Assembly (NCBI RefSeq): GCF_003347605.1
Contig: NZ_QDFZ01000018.1
Coordinates: forward strand, 715 to 64,714
DNA from: Chryseobacterium sp. KLBC 52
GTDB taxonomy: Bacteria > Bacteroidota > Bacteroidia > Flavobacteriales > Weeksellaceae
Direction of reading: 5' to 3'
DNA: 64,000 nt
The position numbers and the translations under genes are program-made. Each line of letters starts with the position of its first letter. Position 1 is the stretch's first letter. Below the pieces are notes generated by a model. That model ran no database searches. It had not been told where the DNA came from and saw only the letters and a list, made by a program, of their open reading frames with translations. Shown here piece by piece: positions 18,097 to 25,584 of the stretch.

Positions 18097-19611
18097 ATGA
18101 TTTTTGACAAACTAATTAACCACCTAAAACTCGATAAACAGGAATTTATTTTCCAGTTCAATTCCCATCCCAATTACCCATCTGCACTGGCATTCAGTGA
18201 TACTCTTAACTTTATGGGGGTAAAAAATGATGCTTATGAACTTGACAAAGAATATTGGGATGAACTTCCGGAAGAGTTTATTGCTATTGTGGAAAACTCA
18301 TTTTCATTGGTGAAAAAGTCAGGAAGCAATTATTCAGTATATTCAGAAAAAGCAAAGACTTTCGGTAAGGAAGAACTTTACAATAAATCAACAGATTTCG
18401 TATTGCTGTTCGAGAAAACGGAAAATGCAGAAAACAAACTGGCCTTCAATTTCAAACCGGTTCTTTATCTCATTTTTGCGGCTGTTATAGCTTATTCTTT
18501 TCTTAGTCAATCTATTTACGAAGCTATATTCAATATTCTTTCATTAGCAGGCGTTTATATTTCCCTGGAAATTTTCAATCAGAAATTCGGGAATACCTCT
18601 ACTGTTATTGGAAGTATATGTGGAGGCGGAGGCACTGCAGCAAGTCAGACTGCCAACTCATGTGATAAGATTATCAAACAGGACAAAACCAGTATTCTGG
18701 GATTAAAATTTGCAGACTTTTCTCTGATTTATTTTGCTGGACTTGCTATATTAGGATTGTTCTTACCAGCTACAGCTTATATTGTAAAAGGTTTTACATT
18801 CGTTTCTGTACTCGCCATCGGATATTCTCTGTACATCCAGGCATTTGTAGAAAAAACATTTTGTAGAGTATGCCTTTTGATTATTTCAATTCTTGTAGGA
18901 CAAATTGTAATAAGCAGCTTATTTTTTGAGAATCTTTCTTTCAGCGTTGGTGCACTTTTACTGACTGTCATTCTTTGGGCTCTTGTATTTTCTGCAGTTA
19001 TTTATTTCAACACGCTACTTGAGCAAAAAGAAACACTTCAAAAATCAAATGCGAAAAATCTACGCTTCAAAAGAAATTATGAGCTTTTCAAAAATCAGAT
19101 GGAGCAAAATCCAAAAATAGAATTCCAGGATACTGAAACTTTTGCTGTTGGAAAAAGAGATGCCAAGCTTCGTATTTCTATCGTTTCCAATCCATACTGT
19201 GGTTTCTGTAAAGATGCACATAAGCTTGTTGAAGGTCTTCTGGAAAAATATCCTGAGCATATTTCATTACAGATGAGATTCAATTACAGCCCGGACAGAG
19301 CTCCTGAAAATTACACTCAGCTTATCTCAGATTTAACTCATATCTATCATAACAAACCCGAAAAAGAATTTTTACATGCTGTAGAAGAATGGTTTGAAAC
19401 GAAAGATGAAAGCAAAATCAATGCACTATCCGGAGGAAACGTAAATTCAGAAAATCTGAATCCATTGGTAGAGATGTCCATAGAAAACAGTAACGCAGGA
19501 TTAAGCTTTACTCCCATCTTCATCATCAATGGATATCAGTTTCCTGACAAGTACGATCGTGAAGATATTTTATTCTTTATTGATGAATTAATAGAAGATG
19601 ATGAGATCTAG
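18097..19611 (+). CDS. C39-like / vitamin K epoxide reductase / thioredoxin fusion protein
   Basis: A 504-residue membrane protein of three parts. Residues 1-100 resemble a C39-peptidase-like domain without the catalytic cysteine (SHPNYPSALAFSDTLNFMG). Residues 115-310 are a membrane VKOR domain with Cys175 and Cys189 and the active CRVC (Cys256, Cys259). Residues 340-504 are a DsbA/thioredoxin-like domain with NPYCGFC (Cys368, Cys371). VKOR homologues pass electrons from thiols to quinone, so the protein should make disulfides outside the cytoplasm, with the attached thioredoxin as its partner. Downstream lie a C39 ABC exporter and an HlyD adaptor, so the likely substrates are exported cysteine-rich peptides. 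This link is an inference from gene context. Confidence 0.88.
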   Translation: MIFDKLINHLKLDKQEFIFQFNSHPNYPSALAFSDTLNFMGVKNDAYELDKEYWDELPEEFIAIVENSFSLVKKSGSNYSVYSEKAKTFGKEELYNKSTDFVLLFEKTENAENKLAFNFKPVLYLIFAAVIAYSFLSQSIYEAIFNILSLAGVYISLEIFNQKFGNTSTVIGSICGGGGTAASQTANSCDKIIKQDKTSILGLKFADFSLIYFAGLAILGLFLPATAYIVKGFTFVSVLAIGYSLYIQAFVEKTFCRVCLLIISILVGQIVISSLFFENLSFSVGALLLTVILWALVFSAVIYFNTLLEQKETLQKSNAKNLRFKRNYELFKNQMEQNPKIEFQDTETFAVGKRDAKLRISIVSNPYCGFCKDAHKLVEGLLEKYPEHISLQMRFNYSPDRAPENYTQLISDLTHIYHNKPEKEFLHAVEEWFETKDESKINALSGGNVNSENLNPLVEMSIENSNAGLSFTPIFIINGYQFPDKYDREDILFFIDELIEDDEI

Positions 19612-19756
19612 TAAATAAATCTCATTCATTTAAAAATTTCACTATCTTAGGAAAAACAAAATAACCATCTGAAAAGATGTAAAAGAGTAGAAAAACGGTG
19701 ATTAATGGGACTATTTCCTGTTTACCATTTCATTGAATTATAATTGAATTAAAGCA

Positions 19757-19785
19757 AAAATGTCGTCATTTATTGACGGCATTTT
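19757..19785 (+). terminator. Hairpin between the VKOR and ABC transporter genes
   Basis: AAAATG(t)CGTCA pairs with TGACG(g)CATTTT over 12 positions including one wobble, around a 5-base loop. The tail is ATTTTATA rather than a clean U run. It may be a partial terminator that lowers transporter expression, or a processing site. Confidence 0.45.
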
Positions 19786-19801
19786 ATAATGAGTAGTAGT
19801 T

Positions 19802-21997
19802 TTGAAAAAAAAGTTTCCTTTTTACAAGCAACCAGATACCAAAGACTGTGGGCCTACATGCCTCAGAATTGTCAGTAAGTATTATGGTAAAAGTATATCC
19901 CTGCAGCAGATTCGTAACCTTTCCGAAACAACACGTGAAGGAAGCAGCCTTCTTGGCCTGAGCGATGCCGCCGAAAATCTTGGGTTCCGCTCAATGGGAG
20001 TCCAGATTGATTTTAATACCCTCAAGGAAGAAGTTCCTTTTCCATGTGTAGCACACTGGAATAAAAACCATTTTGTTGTTGTCTATAAAATCGACAAAAA
20101 CAACAAAGTCTATATTTCAGATCCCAGCTATGGACTGATTACTTATACCAAAGAAGAATTCATCAAGTCCTGGATTGGAGAAAATGCCAACGAAAATACA
20201 GAAGAAGGAATTGTTCTGATTCTTGAAACAACGCCTGCATTCTTCCAGACAGAGTTTGACGCTGAAGAGAGTAAGGCAAGCTTTACCTTCTTATCCAAAT
20301 ATCTTCTCAAGTATAAAACACTTGTGATACAATTAGCCATCGGGTTATTGGGAGGAAGTTTACTTTCCCTGATATTCCCTTTTCTTACCCAAAGTATCGT
20401 AGATGTCGGGATTCAGAATCAGGATATTAATTTTATCTATGTAGTTTTACTTGCTCAGATCATGCTATTTCTGGGAAGAATGGGAATTGAGACCATCCGA
20501 AGCTGGATCCTTCTTCACCTTTCTGCAAGAATCAACATTTCGATTATCTCCGATTTCTTTATCAAATTGATGAAACTTCCGATAAGTTTCTTTGATACCA
20601 GAATGACAGGAGATATCATGCAAAGAATTAATGACCACCACAGAATTGAGCAGCTTCTTACAAGCTCTTCACTAAATACATTATTCTCATTGGTCAACCT
20701 TATTATTTTCAGTATTGTATTATTATTTTATGACTACAGGCTTTTCATCGTCTATCTTGTAGGAGCCGTATTATATATTGGCTGGATCAGTTTTTTCTTA
20801 AAAAAGAGAAAAGAGCTTGATTATAAAAGATTCTCTCAGGTATCTCAGGAACAGAGTAAAGTCATTGAGCTTATCAACGGTATGCAGGAAATCAAAATGC
20901 ATAATGCTGAGAAGCAAAAACGATGGGACTGGGAATTTCTACAGGTAAAACTTTTTAAGATCCGGATAAAATCTCTTTCATTGGAACAATGGCAGTCTGT
21001 TGGAGGAAACTTCATCAATCAGATGAAAGATATTCTGGTGAGTTTCCTTTCTGCAAAACTTGTTTTAAGTGGAAATCTTACTTTGGGGATGATGCTTTCT
21101 GTTCAGTACATTATTGGACAGCTAAACAGCCCGCTTCTTCAGCTTATCGACTTTATCAAGCAGACTCAGGATGCTAAGATTTCGCTTGAAAGATTAGGAG
21201 AAATCCATGATAAAGATGATGAAGAAGATAAAAATGAACAGTATGTCACAGATGTTCCGAAGCAAGATATCGAAATCAAAGATATGTCATTCAGGTATAT
21301 CGGTTCTGACGTTCCGGTTTTTGAAAACCTGAACCTTACGATTCCTTATCAGCAGACCACAGCTATTGTAGGAGCCAGCGGAAGCGGAAAAACCACTTTA
21401 TTGAAACTGTTGATGAAATTCTATGATCCGGACCAGGGTGAAATCAGAATCGGAAATACCAATATGAAAAATATTTCTCCGAGATACTGGAGAGATCATT
21501 GTGGAGTTGTAATGCAGGAAGGATATGTATTTAATGATACCATCGCCAATAATATTGCGGTAGGTGAAGATCATATAGATAAACAAAAACTGAGACGTGC
21601 TGTAGAGATAGCCAATATCAAAGATTTTATTGAAAGCCTTCCTTTAAGTTATAATACTAAGATCGGAAATGAAGGAGTTGGTGTCAGTGGTGGTCAGAAA
21701 CAGAGACTTTTCATTGCAAGAGCTGTTTACAAATCTCCTGAATATATTTTATTTGATGAAGCTACCTCTGCACTGGATGCCAATAATGAGAAAGTGATTA
21801 TGGAAAATCTTGAACAGTTCTTTAAAGGTAAAACAGCAGTGGTGATTGCCCACAGACTTTCAACGGTAAGACATGCTGATAAAATCATTGTACTGGATCA
21901 GGGAAAAGTAGTTGAAGAAGGAAGCCATGCCGACCTGGTAGATTTAAGAGGGGAATATTACAGACTTGTAAGAAATCAGCTTGAATTAGGCAGCTAA
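19802..21997 (+). CDS. Peptidase-domain-containing ABC transporter (C39 bacteriocin exporter)
   Basis: A 731-residue transporter that cleaves the leader from a peptide and exports the rest across the inner membrane. The N-terminal C39 domain has QPDTKDCGPTCL with Cys16 as catalytic residue and the histidine in AHWNKNHFVVVYKI. Six membrane segments span about residues 165-440. The ATPase has Walker A GASGSGKTT (about 524), the signature VSGGQKQR (about 626), Walker B ILFDEATSALD (about 647) and the switch AHRLS (about 681). The start is a TTG at 19802; no ATG fits before the C39 motif. C39 domains usually cut after a double-glycine leader. The gene lies between the VKOR fusion and the HlyD adaptor. 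Confidence 0.94.
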   Translation: MKKKFPFYKQPDTKDCGPTCLRIVSKYYGKSISLQQIRNLSETTREGSSLLGLSDAAENLGFRSMGVQIDFNTLKEEVPFPCVAHWNKNHFVVVYKIDKNNKVYISDPSYGLITYTKEEFIKSWIGENANENTEEGIVLILETTPAFFQTEFDAEESKASFTFLSKYLLKYKTLVIQLAIGLLGGSLLSLIFPFLTQSIVDVGIQNQDINFIYVVLLAQIMLFLGRMGIETIRSWILLHLSARINISIISDFFIKLMKLPISFFDTRMTGDIMQRINDHHRIEQLLTSSSLNTLFSLVNLIIFSIVLLFYDYRLFIVYLVGAVLYIGWISFFLKKRKELDYKRFSQVSQEQSKVIELINGMQEIKMHNAEKQKRWDWEFLQVKLFKIRIKSLSLEQWQSVGGNFINQMKDILVSFLSAKLVLSGNLTLGMMLSVQYIIGQLNSPLLQLIDFIKQTQDAKISLERLGEIHDKDDEEDKNEQYVTDVPKQDIEIKDMSFRYIGSDVPVFENLNLTIPYQQTTAIVGASGSGKTTLLKLLMKFYDPDQGEIRIGNTNMKNISPRYWRDHCGVVMQEGYVFNDTIANNIAVGEDHIDKQKLRRAVEIANIKDFIESLPLSYNTKIGNEGVGVSGGQKQRLFIARAVYKSPEYILFDEATSALDANNEKVIMENLEQFFKGKTAVVIAHRLSTVRHADKIIVLDQGKVVEEGSHADLVDLRGEYYRLVRNQLELGS

Positions 21998-22046
21998 TGG
22001 TATTTAGTAGAATTCGAAAAGCTTAAATAAAAGACTAATATTAATA

Positions 22047-22103
22047 ATGAAAAATCTAAAATACCCGCCTGATGCAAATACTTCAGCACCGGAATGGGTA
22101 TGA
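22047..22103 (+). CDS. Very short open frame between transporter and adaptor (doubtful)
   Basis: An 18-codon frame reading MKNLKYPPDANTSAPEWV. Its MKNLK start resembles bacteriocin-like leaders of this group, such as the one at 49306-49467, but it has no cysteines and no GG site. It may be a decayed precursor, a leader peptide or chance. Confidence 0.15.
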   Translation: MKNLKYPPDANTSAPEWV

Positions 22104-22169
22104 TGGAAACTTTCCATTTATTTAAATTATATTCTCCCTGAAATATTGGAGAAATTTTACCTCAGAACA

Positions 22170-23468
22170 ATGAAAGAAGACGTTTTAGACAATATTGAAC
22201 TTCGCTCAGAGAGCGTACAGGATATTCTGACCCAGCCACCTCACTGGATGATCCGATGGGGAAATACTGTGATATTTGTGATCCTCCTGTTGATCCTCTT
22301 TATGAGCTACATTATAAAATATCCGGAATTTGTACCGGCTCCTATTATTGTAACTTCTCAGAACCCTCCTGAGAAAATAGAAGCACGAACCAGCTCCAAA
22401 ATTGAAAAAATATTCATAAAAGACCATCAGGAAGTTAAAAAGAATGATGTTCTGATGGTGATGCAATCTGCAGCTAACTATAAAGATATTTTAGAGCTTA
22501 AAAAACTGGTAGACTCTATCACCCCTGATAAATTGTATACCTTCCCTATTGCTGAGGCTTCAAGATTTAAACTGGGTGAATTGCAGGGTGAATATAACAG
22601 TTTTGCAAAAGCATTTCAGGATGAAGCGCTTTTCACAAGACTGCAGCCTTATGCTCCTGAAAACCTGGCCGCTAATCAAAGCATTTCAGAATATAAAATA
22701 AGAATTGCTACTTTGAAACAGCAGAAGAACCTGGAATCTATAAAATATGATCTGACAAAGAAAAACTTCAACAGATCTCAGGAATTATTCAACCAGGGGG
22801 TTATTTCCGCCATGGAACTTGAAAACGAAAAGATCAAATATCTTCAGGCTCAGCAAAACCTTGAGAATATTAAAATCTCCATATCCCAAATGGATGAAGG
22901 AATTTCCAATCTGAATAAGACCAAAAGCGGAACTGCCATTAATACAGAAAAAGACAGAATTACATACTCTTCACAAACTCTACAACTTCTTGAACAGCTG
23001 CGAAAATCTTTAAAACAGTGGGAACTGAACTATCTTGTTATCTCATCCACTGATGGTGTTGCCAGTTTCCAGCAGTTCTTTGGCGAGAACCAGTTTGTAA
23101 AGGTAGGTGAACCCATCCTTTCTATTCTTCCTAAAAATAAAGAACAATTAGTGGGCAGAATGTCTGTTCCTACCACGAATTCAGGAAAAATAACACCAGG
23201 CGAGAAAGTATTGATTAAACTGGATAACTACCGATTCCAGGAATATGGTATCATCGAAGGAAAGGTACAGAACATCTCTCTGATTCCTGATGATAAAGGA
23301 AATTATTATGTAGATGTAATTTTACCAAAAGGATTAAAAACAAGCTACAACAAAACGCTTACATTCGATAAAGAGCTTAGAGGCAGCGCAGAAATTGTAA
23401 CACAGGATCTGCGGTTGATTGAAAGATTCTTCTATCAGATCAGAAAGCTGCTTGGATACCAGGTTTAA
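22170..23468 (+). CDS. HlyD family secretion protein
   Basis: A 432-residue periplasmic adaptor that joins the inner-membrane ABC exporter to an outer-membrane channel. It has a short cytoplasmic tail, one membrane segment (TVIFVILLLILFMSYII, about residues 32-48), a biotinyl-lipoyl-like half (IIVTSQNPPEKIEARTSSKI), a long coiled coil (about residues 120-270, with QELFNQGVISAMELENEK) and a C-terminal barrel (KVGEPILSILPK, GKITPGEKVLIKLDNY). The ATG at 22170 is chosen over a TTG at 22146. No TolC-like gene lies nearby, so the outer-membrane channel must come from elsewhere. Confidence 0.92.
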   Translation: MKEDVLDNIELRSESVQDILTQPPHWMIRWGNTVIFVILLLILFMSYIIKYPEFVPAPIIVTSQNPPEKIEARTSSKIEKIFIKDHQEVKKNDVLMVMQSAANYKDILELKKLVDSITPDKLYTFPIAEASRFKLGELQGEYNSFAKAFQDEALFTRLQPYAPENLAANQSISEYKIRIATLKQQKNLESIKYDLTKKNFNRSQELFNQGVISAMELENEKIKYLQAQQNLENIKISISQMDEGISNLNKTKSGTAINTEKDRITYSSQTLQLLEQLRKSLKQWELNYLVISSTDGVASFQQFFGENQFVKVGEPILSILPKNKEQLVGRMSVPTTNSGKITPGEKVLIKLDNYRFQEYGIIEGKVQNISLIPDDKGNYYVDVILPKGLKTSYNKTLTFDKELRGSAEIVTQDLRLIERFFYQIRKLLGYQV

Positions 23469-23487
23469 TAAGCTTTATTAAAAAATT

Positions 23488-23521
23488 AACCCCGTTTTAC
23501 AAATTGTAAAACGGGGTTTTT
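23488..23521 (+). terminator. Intrinsic terminator of the export cassette
   Basis: AACCCCGTTTTACA pairs with TGTAAAACGGGGTT, followed by a T run. It lies 20 bases past the HlyD stop and ends the cassette. Confidence 0.9.
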
Positions 23522-23731
23522 ATTATTTATTTTTAAAATTCCGAGTCATCTGATAATGTTTTGCAGAAGTTCAATCAATCTCATTCGTTTAAACTGCCTG
23601 TTACAGCCACAAACTACCTAAGTAAAGGGTTTTATTGCAAAAAATATGATCATTCAAAAAAAGGCAAGAAAACGACGAATATGAGGACAATCATAGCATT
23701 AGTTGATCATGAAAATTAAACGAACATTATA

Positions 23732-23840
23732 ATGAAGCAGAAAAAGTATAATTATTCCCTTAATATTCCATCAGAAGAAGGAAATCGTGAAAAAGTAAAA
23801 TCTAGGTGAAAGAATTAAAAGATAAAGGAGCAACTCTTAT
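23732..23840 (+). pseudogene. Possible remnant of a small gene
   Basis: A 25-codon frame starting MKQKKYNYSLNIPSEEGN ends at 23809. In a shifted frame the next bases read VKELKDKGATLIKV, which looks like a protein sequence in register with the first piece. This suggests a short decayed or truncated gene. The parent family is not recognised and chance cannot be excluded. Confidence 0.25.
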
Positions 23841-23848
23841 AAAAGTAA

Positions 23849-23881
23849 AAACCGCAATCATTAAATCAATGATTGCGGTTT
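23849..23881 (-). terminator. Intrinsic terminator of the tRNA
   Basis: AAACCGCAATCATT pairs with AATGATTGCGGTTT around a 5-base loop, with a T-rich tail in the minus sense just after the tRNA. Confidence 0.85.
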
Positions 23882-23885
23882 ATTG

Positions 23886-23959
23886 TAGCGAAGACGGGAA
23901 TTGAACCCGTGACCTCAGGGTTATGAATCCTGCGCTCTAACCAACTGAGCTACCTCGCC
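23886..23959 (-). tRNA. tRNA with CAT anticodon, probably tRNA-Met
   Basis: A 74-base cloverleaf. The acceptor stem starts GGCGAGG and pairs with CTTCGCT (G-U at the top). The D arm has AGCTCAGTTGGTTAGAGC, the anticodon loop is TTCATAA and the T arm is ACGGGTTCAATTCCCGT. CCA is not encoded. It lacks the unpaired first position of initiator tRNA, so elongator methionine is the best call. An isoleucine tRNA with a lysidine-modified CAT anticodon cannot be excluded from sequence alone. Confidence 0.93.
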
Positions 23960-24003
23960 GTTTTGGTGGTGCAAATATAGAAAATATTTCTTTACCTCCA
24001 AAA

Positions 24004-25296
24004 TTATTTTACCTTAAAATATTCTAAAACATCTCCAACATGATCTGGTTTGCTGATTATCTTATTGTTAGCATCCAAAATAAAATACGTCGGAGTTGCA
24101 TGAATATTGTACAAATCTGTGTAAGTACTGTTCCATCCTCTCAATTCTGAATCATTCACCCAAGGAAATGCAGCAATTTTTTGAGTATATGAATTCTTAT
24201 CTACATCTAAAGACAGCCCTACAATCTGAATATTTTTTGATTTCAGATCATTGTATTTTTCCAAAAGTTTCGGAAGTTCACTTTCACAGTGTGAACATGT
24301 GGATGACCAGAAGACAACAACCTTTTTATCTGCTTTAATATCGTGTAATGATTTTGCAGTGGTATTAACAGGTGACTGGAACTTATAATTAGGGAAAACT
24401 GCTCCCATTTCAATGTTGGCGTTCGATTTTAATGTAGAAGCAAGCCTGTCAGTGATGGTACATTTAAGATTTTTGGCAAGAGACAGATATTTGCTCTTGT
24501 ATTCATCCATCTGATAGACATCAAAAATATCAATCAATTCAGACAAAACAGTCTGCCCTCTTGGCGTTTCTACTTTTAGACGGTCTAACAACTTATCTAC
24601 AGAAGCCGTAACATTGGTATTCCCTCCTGAATTCAGATAAGCTACCAATACAGGTCTCAATAATGATGAGCTTTCCAGCATATCATTTGATTTGTCCAGA
24701 AAGTTGATTATTTCTTCCTGATCTACTTTTTTCACGGAATCGGGTGAGTTGGAAAGAAACTTGCTGTAATTCGTATTATAATAAGTAATAAACGGGTGTT
24801 GTGTAGCATCAATAGAACTTGAAGCACCAGAAAGTCTCTCAATTTCTGCTTTCAGAGCTTTTCCAAAATCCGTATTGTCTTTGTAATATTCTTTGATCTG
24901 TGCCAAAGCCGGCAAAATAAGTTCTTTTTTTTGTGAGCCTTCCTGTTGTTTACTCATCAGATTATTGGCTTCATCCAGATAAGCAACATCCTTTACTTTA
25001 TTGTTCTGAATATCCAGTTTAAAGTTGACATCTTTATTTTCAGAAATAAAGCTTACGGTATTATTAGAACCCGGAAAATAAACTTTCATCATCCCCATAT
25101 AATGGCTTGGATATTTAAAAGTCCATATACTATTCTTACTTTGTTCTTTAGTAACAATAATATCTTTTGATCCGTTTAAGGTATATAGAATAGCATCCTT
25201 ATCTTTAAAGTCTGCCGGAGTCTGAATTGTAACAGTAAATTGAGCCTGCAAAGCCAATGCAGCCAAAACCGCTGATAGCGTATAAATCTTTTTCAT
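24004..25296 (-). CDS. TlpA-like thiol-disulfide reductase family protein
   Basis: A 430-residue exported protein with a signal peptide (MKKIYTLSAVLAALALQAQ). The first 290 residues form a mostly helical domain without a recognised motif. The C-terminal part is a TlpA-like thioredoxin fold with WSSTCSHCESELP, the redox pair being Cys334 and Cys337, and the cis-proline loop ATPTYFILD. Proteins of this build are common in Bacteroidetes and act as periplasmic or surface disulfide reductases. It lies near the VKOR cassette but on the other strand, beyond a tRNA and its terminator, so co-regulation is not indicated. Confidence 0.88.
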   Translation of the reverse strand: MKKIYTLSAVLAALALQAQFTVTIQTPADFKDKDAILYTLNGSKDIIVTKEQSKNSIWTFKYPSHYMGMMKVYFPGSNNTVSFISENKDVNFKLDIQNNKVKDVAYLDEANNLMSKQQEGSQKKELILPALAQIKEYYKDNTDFGKALKAEIERLSGASSSIDATQHPFITYYNTNYSKFLSNSPDSVKKVDQEEIINFLDKSNDMLESSSLLRPVLVAYLNSGGNTNVTASVDKLLDRLKVETPRGQTVLSELIDIFDVYQMDEYKSKYLSLAKNLKCTITDRLASTLKSNANIEMGAVFPNYKFQSPVNTTAKSLHDIKADKKVVVFWSSTCSHCESELPKLLEKYNDLKSKNIQIVGLSLDVDKNSYTQKIAAFPWVNDSELRGWNSTYTDLYNIHATPTYFILDANNKIISKPDHVGDVLEYFKVK

Positions 25297-25311
25297 AAAG
25301 TAAAAATAAAA

Positions 25312-25337
25312 AAACTCCCCGACTAATCAGAGAGTTT
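25312..25337 (-). terminator. Intrinsic terminator after the T9SS protein pair
   Basis: AAACTC and GAGTTT form the outer stem, with further wobble pairs inside, followed by seven U on the minus strand. It ends the transcript of the genes at 25585 and 25358. Confidence 0.75.
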
Positions 25338-25357
25338 AATATTATTTTAATAAAATT

Positions 25358-25579
25358 TTATGCTTTTACGCTCTTGTACTTTTTTGTAAAGTAAACAATA
25401 AATCCTATTGCTACGATACCCAGTACATATACATACATATCAATTGGTGAGGCAGGTGACCCGGTACCGTTTCCTCCGTTACCTCCTCCTCCCGGGATTG
25501 CTGGTTGTGGTGGAGCGGCATTTGCCAGAGATATAGCAAACAGGAAAAATGCCAAGACTAGTTTATTAATAGTTTTCAT
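25358..25579 (-). CDS. Small glycine-rich single-span membrane protein
   Basis: A 73-residue protein with a signal peptide (MKTINKLVLAFFLFAISLANA), a short proline-glycine-rich linker (PAIPGGGGNGGNGTGSP), then SPIDMY, a C-terminal membrane helix and a basic tail (KKYKSVKA). Small proteins with a P-I-D motif before a final helix often lie next to T9SS cargo genes in flavobacteria (recollection). Here it follows a T9SS-sorted protein after 5 bases. Its role is unknown; helping or anchoring the neighbouring surface protein is one guess. Confidence 0.75.
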   Translation of the reverse strand: MKTINKLVLAFFLFAISLANAAPPQPAIPGGGGNGGNGTGSPASPIDMYVYVLGIVAIGFIVYFTKKYKSVKA

Positions 25580-25584
25580 GTGGT

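Noticed and set aside
19773..19804. Promoter-like TTG-N21-TAGTTTTG before the ABC transporter
   Set aside because: The -7 box overlaps the TTG start codon, so transcription would begin inside the gene; a downstream start would remove the C39 cysteine.
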